Assembly: GCF_000715075.1 (NCBI RefSeq)
Contig: NC_134090.1
Span: 48,925,792 to 48,989,791, forward strand
DNA length: 64,000 nucleotides
Source of the DNA: Nicotiana tabacum
Taxonomy: Eukaryota; Streptophyta; Magnoliopsida; Solanales; Solanaceae
Direction: 5' to 3'
In this document: positions 34,335-48,188 of the stretch, piece by piece
Layout of the letters: each line of letters opens with the position of its first letter
Numbering within the stretch: the first letter of the stretch is position 1
The notes under the pieces: generated by a model
Databases searched by the model: none
What the model saw: only the letters and a program-made list of their open reading frames with translations
What the model was told of the DNA's origin: nothing
Made by a program: the position numbers and the translations under genes

Positions 34335-37077
34335 TCATGGGATTCTTTTTGCGTTGCCGAAGTAGCTCTTAAGGTGGCACGTGCATTTGCAACGTTTCTT
34401 CACTCTGGGAATAAAATAAAATTATAATTATTGAGAAATTAATAAATTATGTTTGATAATAAATGAGCTTTAATAAGTAAAACAAGGAAGTTATTATTAT
34501 CAAGAAATGAAAACAATGAGATTCAAACCCAAGCATCCTTTCTGCACGAAGCAGCTCCCCCTTAATTTGATTCACCTCTCTTTGCATCGACTGTTAGAGA
34601 GGAAAAAGGAAAAGATATAATTATATGAGGAATATGCAACGTTAATACAGTTGATAATTATTGTTTAACAAATTAATAGAAAGAATTTGTGGAAGTATAA
34701 TAGTTACCTCAAGCCTGGAGTTGAATTATGATGCATGTAAGTTGGGACATGATAAAAGAAAATAGAAAACATGTCATTAATTAGTATCAGACTTTGTACA
34801 AATACGTGGTATATAATTAAACATGGCAAAAGAAATAGTAGAATATTATATGAGTCTTTTTGGCATCTACACTGTAGATTTCATAATCAATGCTCTCATA
34901 TTTTTAGTGCACAATTTTATGTAACAAATAAATTAAATGTGTGTATGTGAGAGAGAGAACGAACCAGGCCCGCCTTGCAAGTCGAAACATAAGTGCATGT
35001 TGTGACATCATCTGAAAAATCGCCTGTTGATGTTTGTATAACAGAAATTAGAAAGAAAAAAAATGCACATAAGACAATATCCACCGACCATTTTCTTTGC
35101 AAATGAGACCATTGACGTCAAAAAGACTTGACTTTATGAAGAAAAGAAAATGTATTCTTAAGGATTTGTCCAAGTAAAATATGATTTGTAAATTCGTGTT
35201 TGTAAGCTTAATATCACAAAAATGTTTTAGAAATAGACATCGAAATACATGTATTTGGTAGTCAAACATTAGGTTTTAAGTGGTTTTGAAAATGATATAT
35301 ATGTTTCCGACGTTTGACCATTAGATGAGTCTAAAACACTGATTTTTGTTTCCATATTAGCAATAAGAAAGCTAATAACCAAATTAATGACCAAGGTAAA
35401 TTTTAATATCTCTACAAGTTAAATATCGCCTTCTTTGGAAAACAACATCACCTACATATTAGTAATAACCGAAGTACAGTCAAGATAACGTTTAACGCGT
35501 GGACAAGTTAAATATTGTTATATGTCAATTTTTTTGTTGTTGTTATTGTTGATGAAAACAGAAATATTAATAACGAAATCAACGACTAGCTAGTATAAGA
35601 TTTGACCTGCCTGCGACATGATTCAGTGGTGGAGTCAACATTGCTGCTGGTGATGCTACAACATAAGTAGAACAAAACCAAGAAAGAGTTAATCTAACAA
35701 ATCAAGTCAATATTTTTTTTTGTTACACAATACACCAAACCCCGCGCGTTATTGAAAAGAAAAAGACCAAACGCATCACTCAACACCATCCTCTTAATTA
35801 CTCAACCATTAACTATAATTTGTGACATCACATGCATGCCTGACTCATTTTGAGCTATTGATTTATAATTTCTCCGGTCGTTTCTATCTGTCGTTTAGGG
35901 TTTTAGCTCACCCATTAAAACGATCGTTTAATAACAGTAATTATAAGACATTGATTATTTAAAACTTAGCAAGCAAATTAAGAGGGTGTTTGGCTAAGCT
36001 TATAAGCTAGTCAAACTGGCTTATAAACACTTTTTGACTTATCTACGCATTTGGTAAATAGCCAAAGTGCTTATAAGCCAAGTACTTATAAGCTAAAATC
36101 AGCCATAAGTCATAAGTCTAAATTGGTTACCCCCAACTTATGACTTTTTAGCTTATAACCACTTTTAGTTTGACCAAGGCATTTACTAGTCTATCATTAA
36201 TAATTTTTTCTAGTTCACAAAATATTTTTCCTGAAATAAATTTTCTAACATTCTTTTCATTCCATATTTGTTGTTCATCTTTTTCTTTACAAATTTTCTT
36301 TTTGATTTATAATATTTTGTAAAGTTTTTAAGGATATTTTAATTATTTTGAAAAAAGAGTTACTTATCAACTTTTTTCTACCAAACACATCAACTGCTTA
36401 TTATCGGTTTCAGCACGTCTATGCAAGCACGTAAATGCTTATTTAAAAAATCAGTTTTAGCTCTTAAAAATGCTTTTCAGCACTTCAAACTTATCAATTA
36501 TTTCCAACCAGCTAATTCAAACGGGCTCTAAGTCAGTGATTATGATCTATAAAAGTAACCTGAAGACTGAGAAACGAGGATACAAAGAAATAAGTCAATC
36601 TGAAATACAAATGATTGAATATCTTCTAAAATTAGAAAATTAATGCTAGATCACTTGCTTAATTTAAAAATATAGAAAAATCATTCCCTAGCTGATAGAT
36701 CCTTTTGCATGGCCTTTGAAAACTTAAATTAACAAAAGAATCGATTGTCAACTCACACCACACATCCCCCACAAAATTTAAATGGAATAAAGAAAATAAT
36801 AAGAAACAGAAATAATGAAGAATTGAAGGAAAGGAAACTTCAAATGGATTAACATTTTGACATGAAGGTGAAACCGTAGATTTGTACGTATACTCTCTTA
36901 TTTCCTCTTCTTTTCTTTCGTGATAACGTCATTAAAAAAGGACAATTCAGTGCACGAACCATCTCTGATTTCGTAATAGGGCCACTAAAAAGTAAAAATG
37001 GCTCACCTTGAATGATCAGTGACAGTATTGCTTGAATGAGCAGAAGAAGCTCCATTCTCAATCTCCTTGATAGCCAT
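34335..37077 (-). CDS. Possible six-exon gene for a 101-residue protein, not recognised
   Basis: Model by eye: exons 37007-37077, 35607-35655, 34965-35011, 34708-34714 (7 bases), 34529-34590 and 34335-34404. Every intron starts GT and ends AG and all phases join, giving 101 residues and a TGA. The start is the first ATG after a TATA box, in the context GCAATGGCT. The protein begins MAIKEIENGASSAHSS, has a Ser/Thr-rich first third, a basic segment (MFRLARRAW), a probable helix or short coiled coil (SMQREVNQIKGELLRAERML) and a basic Cys-containing end (KKRCKCTCHLKSYF). No signal peptide or membrane segment. I do not recognise a family. Weak points: the donors at exon 3 (gttcgt) and exon 5 (gtttga), and the 7-base exon. 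A decayed gene or a different exon choice is possible. Confidence 0.4.
35982..36529. mobile_element. hAT-like MITE in the first intron of the unrecognised gene
   Basis: Ends GAGGGTGTTTGG and CAAACGGGCTC form an imperfect inverted pair typical of hAT-type MITEs. Internal GCTTATAAGC, AAGTGCTTATAAGCCAAG and similar stretches make many small hairpins. No coding capacity, and I find no clear 8-bp target duplication. Confidence 0.6.
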
Positions 37078-37204
37078 TGCGTAAAAGCACCAAACAGAAG
37101 AACAAAAACTCCTAAAATCAAGAATGGGAACTGAACTGAACTCTCTCTTTCTCTAGTTTAGAGTGCTTTGATAAAAGAAATGCAAGAAAAAGAGCAGATT
37201 TATA
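37078..37204 (-). promoter_or_regulatory. Core promoter and leader of the unrecognised gene
   Basis: Minus-strand CCTATAAAT at 37198-37206 places a start of transcription near 37172. The leader contains a GA-rich run (AGAGAAAGAGAGAG) and no upstream ATG before 37077. Confidence 0.5.
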
Positions 37205-37206
37205 GG

Positions 37207-38090
37207 ACATTTTTCTAGTGATGTTCTGTTAATTCGCATTCAGCAAATTTGTACCAACTTGAAGTGAGTGACGTTTGAGGTTGCATGTATGAGTTTTTCT
37301 TTCTTGCATGAATTTAACAAGTGTTGTTTACTCTTTAGAAACTTGTCGGTAATGCATCACATGAAACCTTCTTCTGAGAATTTTTTTTTTGATCTCTTTA
37401 CCCTCACTGAAAAAGAAAGAAAATAAAGTGTTTTGGACAAAATGCCACGACTTTTTTGGCCTTTTCGTTCTCTCTTTAGTATCACTCTTAACAAGGAATA
37501 AGTAGTTTGAAGAAAAGTTTACCTTTTAGGATAGAGTTGTTATGTTGAAAGTGGTAAACATTCTAATTATAATGATAGGTCTATGATGCTTGTGTAGTCA
37601 GTGATATCTAATACTCCTAATTGATTAATGTTCAGAATATTCAATTTCGCAAGATCTAGTACTTTAGATAGTGTGATTGACAAAAGGAAACACACATTGA
37701 AGTACGTACGAAGGATAAAAACTTATACATGGAATAGTTGAAATGGAGAGAAGTAAAGGATCTTTATGCAAATAAATGGGTTTCCTTTTTCTTTTGAACC
37801 GTATAAGATAACAAGATTAAGTAGATGTTTAATATACTATAGACGTACGTATCAATCTATTCCACTAAAATTAGGGTATAAAACAAAAAAAATTATATTA
37901 ACTTGAGGACAATGTTCACCTTTTATTGTTTTAATTTACTTTCGTCGCTCATAGTACGACGACTGTTCTCGTGTGCCCTAAAGTGACGTTTATCTTTTAG
38001 TAATAAGTACATTCTGATTCCAACAGTTGTACGCATACGTCGGCTATTCAAGTATGCTTTCAAATGACGTATATTTGTTTTGCCGAAAGT
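37207..38090. other. Intergenic DNA, nothing recognised
   Basis: AT-rich, no repeat boundary or coding frame. It would hold any distal promoter of the minus-strand gene to its left. Confidence 0.5.
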
Positions 38091-39726
<1,636 letters not shown>

Positions 39727-39976
39727 CTTATGCTATTTCATAGATCTATCGCAAAATCACTCACGACAAATAGCATAGAAAGTACTTTAAATGATTCAAG
39801 TTGCACAACTAAAGAATCTAGTCTAGAGAACAAATTGTCTAGTTCTTTATTTATTAAGCCTTAAGTCATTGCTCTTAAATTGTAACCAATTCTGCTTTTG
39901 AGAAGTATATTTGTAGGTGAACAATTCTACGTGTTTTGAAGTTTTAGGCTAGAGTTTATCGTCTAGGAGATACAAC
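39727..39976. other. Short intergenic stretch, nothing recognised
   Basis: Lies between the solo LTR and the left end of the hAT-like MITE. GCTATTT and AAATAGC around 39732 and 39765 form a small inverted pair. Confidence 0.4.
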
Positions 39977-40844
39977 TAGGGGTAGCAAACGAGTGGGTCG
40001 GGTCGGATATAGGATAAAACAGGTAATGCAAAAACTGATAAATTATCCGATTCGATCCATATTTAATACGAATAAAAAATAAGTTATCCGGCAGATAATA
40101 TGGGTATTTGTGATGACTCGATAGGCCATTTTTAGTCTTAGCCTTCATTTCTGTGTTCCGAGACCTCGAATAGCTCCGTTTTGTCTTCCTCGATTTACGT
40201 ACGCAGTATGTGTCTTTTTTTTTGAAAAATTTTTATGTGAAAAATTAAAGAAAATGTAAGTTTTAGCTTTAAAAATAATTTGAGTTGACTACGATCAACA
40301 TTTAGTGTAAACGGACCCGAATCACTATTTTAACGATTCCGGTAGGTCCGTATCATAATTTGGGACCTGGGTGTATGCCCAAAATTAAATTCAGAAGTCC
40401 CTAACTTGATTTAATGTGATGGTTAAAAACTAATAATTTGAAGGTTTAAAAAATTCCTAAGTTTGACCATAGGTTGATTTTGTTGCTACCGTGTTCGGAT
40501 TTCGGTTCTAGAACTTGGTATAGGTTCATTTCATTATTTATGACTTATCTGCAAAATTGGTACAAAATGGAGTTAATTTGACGTGATTCGGACGCCCAGT
40601 TGTAAAATTTGAAAGTTCCTAAGTTTCTTTGAATACTTAATACATTTTGATATCTCATTCGTAGTTCTAAGTGTTAATTTGGTGTTTTAATTGCGCAAGC
40701 GAGTTCGTATGATGTTATTACACTTGAGTGTATGTTTGATTTGTAGCCCGAAGGACTCGAATGAGTTTCGGATAGTCTACGGATCATTTCAGACTTAGAA
40801 GGAATGCTAGTTTTTACTGATATCTGGTGCAATGACACTTTGTG

Positions 40845-41112
40845 CTTCACAATCGCGAAGGTACTCTCGCGATCACAGAGGAGAGACTGGGCTGGGGAGG
40901 AATTTAATCTTCGCGAATGCGAGGAGTTGGTCACGAACACGGAGTAGTGGGGGTTCTACCCTTCACAAAAACGACCTGTCTTTCGTGAACGCGCAGTGTT
41001 AGGAGGGGGGATTAAGGAGTGAGTTGTTACTCTAGGGGGAGAAGCCTTCGCGAATGCATAGGCCAAGAGGGTTGTTGTGCTTCGCAATCACATCAGGTCC
41101 TTCGTGAACGCG
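40845..41112. repeat. CGCGAA motif cluster in element D left LTR
   Basis: Degenerate TTCGCGAACGCGA-type motifs in both orientations, the same motif as in element C's LTRs. The counterpart in the right LTR is at 59420-59713 and is better preserved there. Confidence 0.75.
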
Positions 41113-41989
41113 ATGAATACCTGACGCCCAATCAGTTAAATATCCCAAAGTCGGGATTTTCTTCATTTTTCACCATCTCCACATTTGAGCTTGGTGTAGA
41201 GGCAATTTTGAAGAGGAATTTTATCCCCACTTCATAGGTTAGTAGATTTTAACTAGTTTTCTTCCATTTTCATCAACACCCATTTATATCTAGCCTTTAA
41301 TCTATGCTTGTTCATGGTAAAAATTAGGGATTTAGGTTAAAATTGGGGATTTTGAGAAATTAAGATTTAGACCTCAAATTGAGGTCAGACTTCGAATCTA
41401 ATCACATAACCGGACTCAGTGGTGAATGGGTAATTGAGTTTTGGTCCATATCTCGGATATTGACCAAGCGAGCTCGTGGTTGACTTTTTCCAAAATCATT
41501 AAAGATTGAATTTTTTTCACTCATGGGTAGTTTCTAAAACTTATTTTGAATTGTTTGAACTATATTTGATTAGATTCGACTGGTTTGGAGGCGAATTTTA
41601 GAAGGAAAGGCCCCGGTTGAGCTTGGATTTGGTTGCAGAGCGAGGTAAGTGTCGTTGTTAACCTTGACTTGAGGGATTAGGACTTGTTAGTCTATTTGCT
41701 ACGTGTTTAATATGTGGGAACAATGTATATGTGAGGTGATCCGTACTTATGCGTTGTTGCTGGGTTAAAGCATGCGAGTGGAACTTGTTTTCTTGTGTTT
41801 TATTGCATTATTAATTACGTTATTCATGCTTAGATTAGGTTATTACTTCTTTGATTATTCCTTCCATAATTATTGCTTATTTCGTAATTCTTGAGTATTT
41901 TGGAAGCTGAAGTTTAGTATTTTGGCATCATATTTGACGTTAAATACATTCTCCGTATTATTTATTTTCCTAATTCATATTATCTTCAT

Positions 41990-42325
41990 TACATGGTAAG
42001 GAAGAGTGTAAAATCATGAAGGGTTATGCCGTGCCATTGTATTTATCTCATTTATTGATTAATGCATAGTGAGGAAGAGAGTAAAAGCATGAAGGATGAT
42101 GCCAGGCCATTTATCTCATTTATTCATTATTATATGGTGAGGAAGAGAGTGAAAGCACGAAGAGTGATGCCGTGTCATTCATCTTATTTATTCATTATTA
42201 CATGGTGAAGTTGAGAGTAAAAGCATGAAGGGTGATGCCGTGCCATTTCATTTATTTATATCATCATTCCATGGTAAGGACAAAAGTAAAAGCACAAAGG
42301 GTAATGACGTGCCATTTTCATATCA
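41990..42325. repeat. About 65-bp tandem array in element D LTR, five units
   Basis: Units share CATGGT(A/G)AGGA(A/C)GAGAGTAAAAGCATGAAGG and GTGCCATTT, with lengths drifting. The matching array in the other LTR is at 60590-60925. Confidence 0.8.
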
Positions 42326-42997
42326 TTGGTTTATCTGATTTTATTGGTTGATGATTTATTTGGCTATTACGTGATTTCATACCTATCGTAGTATCATAAT
42401 TTCCCCTTTTTGCATGTCCCCTCCCAGTTTATACGTTGTTATTCTCTATTATTGTTACTGCTTCGCATATACTTGTATAGGTTTATTTACGTAGGTTTTC
42501 TGTCATAACCTCATCACTATCTCGTCGAGGTTAGGCTCAACACTATTGGAGTATATTGTGTCAGTTGTACTCATACTACACTTCTACACTTCTTGTGAAG
42601 ATTATGGTATTGGTCCCAACGGTGCGTGAGGTGCGTCAGCTCAGATCATTGCATATGGAGACTTGAGGTAGATATGTTGGCGTCCGCAGACCTTGAAGTC
42701 CCCTTCCTCTTCCTTCTCTTACTGTTCATTTCCTTTGAAAGAATTGTATTAATTTTAGACTGTTTGTAGAACTTGTAGTTGCTCGTGTACTCGTGACTCC
42801 AGATATTTGGGAGTAGATAATATCACATGACTTATGTTGGTACTGTATCTGATTGGGTTTCTATTTCTCGTTGTATATCATCATTGTGTTTAAACTCTTA
42901 AAAATTGTTTATTTAATTATCTCACATCAGCTAGCCTAGCAAGTGGATGTTAGGTGATATCACGACCCTGAGGTTGAGATTTTGGGTCGTAACAATT

Positions 42998-43015
42998 TGG
43001 TATCAGAGCATTAGG
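42998..43015 (+). other. Element D primer-binding site (initiator-Met type)
   Basis: TGGTATCAGAGCATTAGG begins three bases after the LTR. Confidence 0.88.
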
Positions 43016-43177
43016 TTACCTAGGTCTCACGAGTCATGAGAGACCTTAGTAGAGTCTGGAGGATCGGTACAGAGACGTCTGTACTTATCTTCCAGACGCT
43101 TTCACTTATTTCCTTCTCTATCTACGATTTTATTCTATCATTGATGATTGAACTATTTTATTCATGTTCTCTCGCAG

Positions 43178-45289
43178 ATGGCGAGAACACACACAACAAC
43201 TGCAGCCGGACAGGAGCTGGAGCCCCTTGTAGCAGCTACTACTAGAGGCTGAGGCTAAGGTCGAGCCAGAGGCTAAGATAGAGGCTGAGCTCAGCCTAGA
43301 GCTCGGGCACCAGCACCCGTAGTGGAGCCTCAAATTGATCATGAGGAGGAGGTCCTAGCTCAGACAGTACCCGTTGGACTAGCTCAGGTCCCGAAGGGGT
43401 TCATAGCCACTCTAGTGCTTCAGGACACTCTAGTCCGCTCGGTAGGCCTTATGGAGAGTGTGACCCAGACTGGTGTATTTCCAGTAGCACCCGCCGTCTC
43501 TTGGGCTAGGGGAGGAGCAATGACTCTCGCTACTCACACCCGGGAGCAGGTGGATCCCCTATATCATACTCCAGCAGTCCAGCTAGTTGAGGTGGTTTAG
43601 CTAGTTGTTGTGGCACTGGCCGGTGATAGGCCCGCTAAGTCTTCTGAGGCCCATTTGAGGCTGGACAAGTTTACCAAACTCTTCCCAGTTCCTTTTAGTG
43701 GTGCACTTTCTAAGGACTCACAGGATTACTTGGACTATTGCCATGAGGTATTGCATAACATGGGTATAGTTGAGACCAATGGGGTCGATTTTGCAGTGTT
43801 CCAGATGACCGGTTCTGCCAAACAATGGTGGAGAGATTATGTGTTGACTAGACCAGCTGGTTCACCTCCACTTATCTAGGATAATTTTTCATAGCTATTT
43901 CTAGAGAAGTTTATTCGTTTCAATCTGAGGGAGGATTACCGCAGGCAGTTTGAGCATCTTCAATAGGGTAGCATGACTGTTACCCAGTATAAGACTCAAT
44001 TTGTGGACCTAGCCCACCACGTCATTATCTTGCTCCCTACTGAGAGAGAGAGAGTGAGGAGATTCATTGATGGGCTTATTTTCACTATCAAGCTATAGTT
44101 GGCTAAGGAGATCGGAGATGATATTTCTTTTTAGAGGGCCGTAAAGATTGCTAGACGGATCGAGATGGTTCGTGGTTAGGAGAGGGCCCGACATCTGATA
44201 AGAGGCCTCTTCATTTTGGTGGTTTTAGTGGTGCTTCATCTGGAACCAGGGGTACTTTTGGTAGAGGCCATCCTCCCAGGCCATTTCAATCAGCGCTTCA
44301 GGCATTCTATGGTGCTTCAGGTAGTCGTGGTCCTTATGTATCTCATTCTGAGCAACTAGCCTACAATGCACCACCAGATCCTATTAGTACACCTCCAATC
44401 CAGAGATATGAGAGTGCTTATCCGGGTCTACAAGGTCATTTCTAGGGTCAGTAGTCACAACAGCCGAGGGCTTATTATACTTGTGGAGATCCGAGTCACC
44501 TTTCTAGATTTTTCCCCAGATCATAGGGCGGCGTGCACCAGTAGGGTTCTCATGCCATGATTCCGGCAGGGCCCAACCTCATTTTTATGTATTTTTGGGT
44601 AAACCTAAGGCCGAGTCATCTGACGCAGTCATCATATGTATTGTTCCAGTTTGCCATAGAAATGCTTCAGCTCTATTTGATTCGGGCTCTACTTATTCCT
44701 ATGTGTCATCCTATTTTGCCTTATATCTGGTTGTGCCTCGTGATTCTTTGAGTGCTCCTGTGTATGTGTCCAAGTTTGTGGGAGATTTTATTGTTGTAGA
44801 TCGTGTCTATCACTGGTGTGTGATTATTATTGGGAGTCTTGAGACTAGTGTAGATCTCCTACTTCTTGATATGGTGGACCTTGATATTATTTTGGGCATG
44901 GATTAGGTGTCATATATCATGCTATATTGGACTGTCACGCAAAGACAGTGACCTTATCCAAGTTGGAGTTTCTGATTAGAGTGGAGAGGGACTCCTGGTC
45001 ATTCTACCAGCAGGGTTATTTCTTATGTGAAGGCTCAACGGATGATCGAGAAGGGATGTTGAGCCTATTTGGCCTATATTCACGATTCTAGTGTGGAGGT
45101 TCCTTCCATGGATTTGCTACCAGTTGTTCGTGAGTTTCTAGATGTGTTTCATGTAGATCTGCCGGCGATGCCACCCGACAAAGATATTGACTTCTGTATT
45201 GGTTTGGCTCCGGGTACTCAAACTATTTCCATTCCACCAAACCGTTTGGCCCTGCCAGAGTTAAAGGAATTGAAAGAGCAGCTGCAACA
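43178..45289 (+). pseudogene. Element D gag, protease and start of reverse transcriptase, broken
   Basis: Starts MARTHTTTAAGQELEP at 43178, just after a CTCGCAG tract. Several stops lie in the Arg/Gly-rich N-terminus (43241-43290). The gag domain (43610-44210) has AKQWWRDYV and SMTVTQYKTQF. Protease LFDSGSTYSYVSS (about 44680) keeps the DSG active site. The reverse-transcriptase lead-in (DKDIDFCIGLAPGTQ) follows at 45180-45289, where E cuts the frame after KEQLQ. At least eight in-frame stops and a frameshift precede that point. Confidence 0.88.
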
Positions 45290-45837
45290 TGTTACAACCC
45301 ATATCCACATGTGTTAGTTCATGCCATATATTAGTTAACATAAATCCAAGAAGGAATTATCTTTGAGATGATAAGAAGTCAATCCTATTGGTCTTAAGTG
45401 ATACAAGAGTGTATAAGGGTGATTAACAAGTATTAGAAGTTAAATGAATCAAGGTTGTTGTAACTCGTATTTTCAGGTAAACTAGCGGTGCTTAATACAC
45501 TCAAGAGTTCATTTATTAAGGTATTTTAACCATATAATATCTGTATCATAAGTCTTGAAGTCAAACGAGTTATGAAACAAAAGTCGACAAAAATTGTCGC
45601 AACTTAGGTTCATAATTTTACTTAAACATTAGGTCAAATGTTTCTAATATTTTATCCTAATTTACAAGGAATTACGGCGTTATCTACCAACCAAATTAAA
45701 TATCTATGAGTCTAGTTTCCAACACATTAAACCGTTCATCGATACGATCTCGGAGTAGAGAGATATTCGCATTTTCGCGAGACTGCGCCAAGCACCTCTC
45801 TATGGGGCCCACTAAGGCGGTTTAAGATGTTTGGACC

Positions 45838-45844
45838 TATATAG
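45838..45844 (+). promoter_or_regulatory. Likely LTR promoter TATA box of element E
   Basis: CCTATATAGGATG, repeated unchanged at 53795-53801 in the other LTR. It lies about 550 bp into the LTR, a usual place for the U3/R boundary. Confidence 0.5.
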
Positions 45845-47111
45845 GATGCCTCCAACCCGTTTTAAGTCATTTCTTCTCACTATTTTTAGACCTTAGAACC
45901 CTAGGAACATCCTCTCAAGGTTCTCTCAAGATTCAAGACCCAAAATAGGGCAAACAACACAAATCAAGTGTCGGGAATTCCGTGGCGCTAGTAAGTCTCT
46001 TGTTCTTCTTGTTGTTGCTCATTTTTGTGTCATTCCAGCTCGTGTGGGAGATTGTTTTAAAGGGTTTATGTTCTGTAAATACTACCTCATGTTCTTAATA
46101 TCAATCCTAGGTGATTTCAAGCCTTCTAAAGTGATTCTAGTGCCGAAAAACACTAATTGATCGCTAGTTTCGCTTTTTTGTTGTTGTGGCAGCATTGGAG
46201 GGATATTTCATGGAAATTTAAGGTCAAATTGGAGTTTTTCTTTCTGTATAAAGGTAAGGAACCTCTTACTCTATATTTATTTAAGATTATCCAAGTTGCG
46301 GCTAAGCCATTGAAGCTAGAACTTGTGAAATATATATCGAAAGGCTTGGTAGTAATGTTATTGTTTTGTGGACTGTTTTGCGTTGCTGTTGGGCTGCGTA
46401 TTTTACTACTGTTTTGTGGAGTTTTGGAGGAGGAAAGGTGTGGAGAAACACCATATATATGTAGGGTTATGGGCTGATATTTATTCGTAACATTTCCACG
46501 TTGTTTGACACGACTACGGTGGTCGTCGTATGTATGGAGTGATTAGGCTGTGTGTGGACTATTTTGGGAGGCTCAATATGTTTATTATTGATGTTGTTTG
46601 GGATGTTTGGTGACTGTTTTGAATGGTGTGAGGTCATATATATAGGGGAGGCGCTGTCCGTTTCATCGTAAAATAGGTTGTGGTCGATACATAATAGTTA
46701 TGACGCTTAAATGATAACGATAGTATCGTTTCTCTTATTGTAGACTAAGGAGTTTTGACAATTGCATAGCTTGAGATTGGGGAAGTATATACAAGGTATG
46801 TGAGGCTATCCCTTTTCTTCTTTTGCACGACTCCGATTGTACATAATGTAATGAACGAGCTTCCAAAGATACTCTACTCTTAGAAGCTAGCAGTACTTAC
46901 ATTGCTTTCCCTCTTATGGAACGATTGATGTTAATGTTGCTTCTCTTATTCTTATGTTATCAATGTTGTTGGTACTTCCTGATTCTTATAAGGTTCATAA
47001 TGAAGAGTTGGTCCTAATAACGTGTACAGAGGATACTGACCTTACGTCACTCCGAAAGGTTTAGAATGTGATCCCATGAGTCAAGCATGCATTATATATA
47101 TGTATCTATTT

Positions 47112-47272
47112 TACTCTACCGAGCTGCGCTATAGTCGGCCGGGTATGACACCTATTGTGCAACCACTGATCAGTTGGGTTTTACCGAGCTCCACGTGGCC
47201 GGGTACGATTCTACCGAGCATTATGATGGCCGGGTATGTTTTTACCGAGCCTATTATGGTCGGGTACGATAT
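47112..47272. repeat. Short tandem array with G-box in element E LTR
   Basis: Four drifted ~35-bp units with ACCGAGC and GGCCGGGTACG. The second unit reads CTCCACGTGGCC, a G-box core. Also present at 55073-55231. It could act as an enhancer array; that is inference. Confidence 0.75.
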
Positions 47273-47988
47273 GATGATGATGATGCCCACAGAGGCGTAT
47301 GTTTTAAAAGTTTATGTATACATACATATGTATCATGCATTGCATGTCAGTAGCCCTCAGAGGTACTCAGATTTTTCAGATTGTATATTCTCTATCCCTG
47401 CTTACATTACTGTTCGTATTTATGGTTCCCTGCCTTACATACTCAGTACTTTATTCGTACTGACGTCCTTTTATTTGTGGACGTTGCATGTCGTGCTGCA
47501 GGCCCTAATAGATAGGCAGGTGCAACTCCCCCACCACAGTAGGCTGTCCAGTTTAGCGGTGATTGGCGAGATCCCTTCTCCGGACTTGCCGTGGTCTTGG
47601 TATGCATTTCTGTTATAGACATTATGGGTATGTCGGGGCCCTGTTCCGGCTATGTTGCAGCACTTATGTTCATTTAGAGGCTCATAGACAAGTGTCGACT
47701 CATGTATAGTTTGGTATGCCTTGTCGGCTGGTTTTTGTTGTATAGTCTTTCATGGTAGCATGGTAGCTCATACCTTATATGTAGTTTCTTGATTGTCTGG
47801 TCATCCCCTGCTATGTATGTTCATGCCATCATATTTTATTGCTGGTTGTACATGATCCAGGTCTACCATTTATATTGATCTCGTCAGCCCTAAAAGATAA
47901 TAAAGAAGGTTAGATGAAATGTAAGTTGGTGCTCGGCAAGTATGGTCGGGTGCTAGTCATGGCCCTCCAGTTTGGGTCGTGACAAACT

Positions 47989-48003
47989 TGGTATCAGAGC
48001 AAG
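47989..48003 (+). other. Element E primer-binding site (initiator-Met type)
   Basis: TGGTATCAGAGCAAG begins four bases after the LTR. Confidence 0.9.
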
Positions 48004-48188
48004 TCTATCCTAGGGGTTGTCTATGAGCTGTGTCTAGTAGAGTCTTGATTATGGATGTGTAGGCGCGCCACATTTAAAATCAGGAGGCTACATGACATCT
48101 AGGGTTGCTACCTGCTTCTTTAATCTTGATCGTGCGTAGAGTTGAGTCGTAAGTGTTCGTCTCTAATATTTACCTTGTTTTTTCAGTG

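Larger units (their letters stand above)
40109..42994 (+). repeat. Element D left (5') LTR
   Basis: Starts TGTGATGACTCGATAGG, ends GGGTCGTAACA. Contains the CGCGAA-type cluster (40845-41112) and five units of about 65 bp (41990-42325) with the core AAAGCATGAAGGGTGATGCC. Confidence 0.92.
45290..47984 (+). repeat. Element E left (5') LTR
   Basis: TGTTACAACCC ... GGGTCGTGACA. Contains a TATA box (45838-45844), a GTTGTT-rich stretch and four units of TACCGAGC...GGCCGGGTACG (47112-47272), one of which contains a CCACGTGG G-box. Confidence 0.95.

Noticed and set aside
36541..36575. A second 7-base exon (TCTTCAG flanked by AG and GT) in the unrecognised gene
   Set aside because: Including it puts a stop into the next exon, so it was left out of the model.
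36849..37121. 90-codon minus-strand frame with a signal-peptide-like start overlapping the first exon of the unrecognised gene
   Set aside because: It starts at TTG, has no ATG upstream of its hydrophobic part, and crosses a good GT donor at 37006. The ATG frame at 37077 with splicing fits better.
41990..42325. Possible CRISPR-like regular repeat
   Set aside because: Units drift and abut without unique spacers; it is a tandem array inside a plant LTR.
46157..46477. 106-codon hydrophobic frame, also at 54186-54434
   Set aside because: LTR sequence present in both LTRs of E with no known function; hydrophobicity comes from the TTG/TTT-rich stretch.
47076..47618. 180-codon frame in element E's LTR
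   Set aside because: The other LTR (55025-55326) does not keep the frame, and it starts 500 bp before the PBS in LTR sequence.
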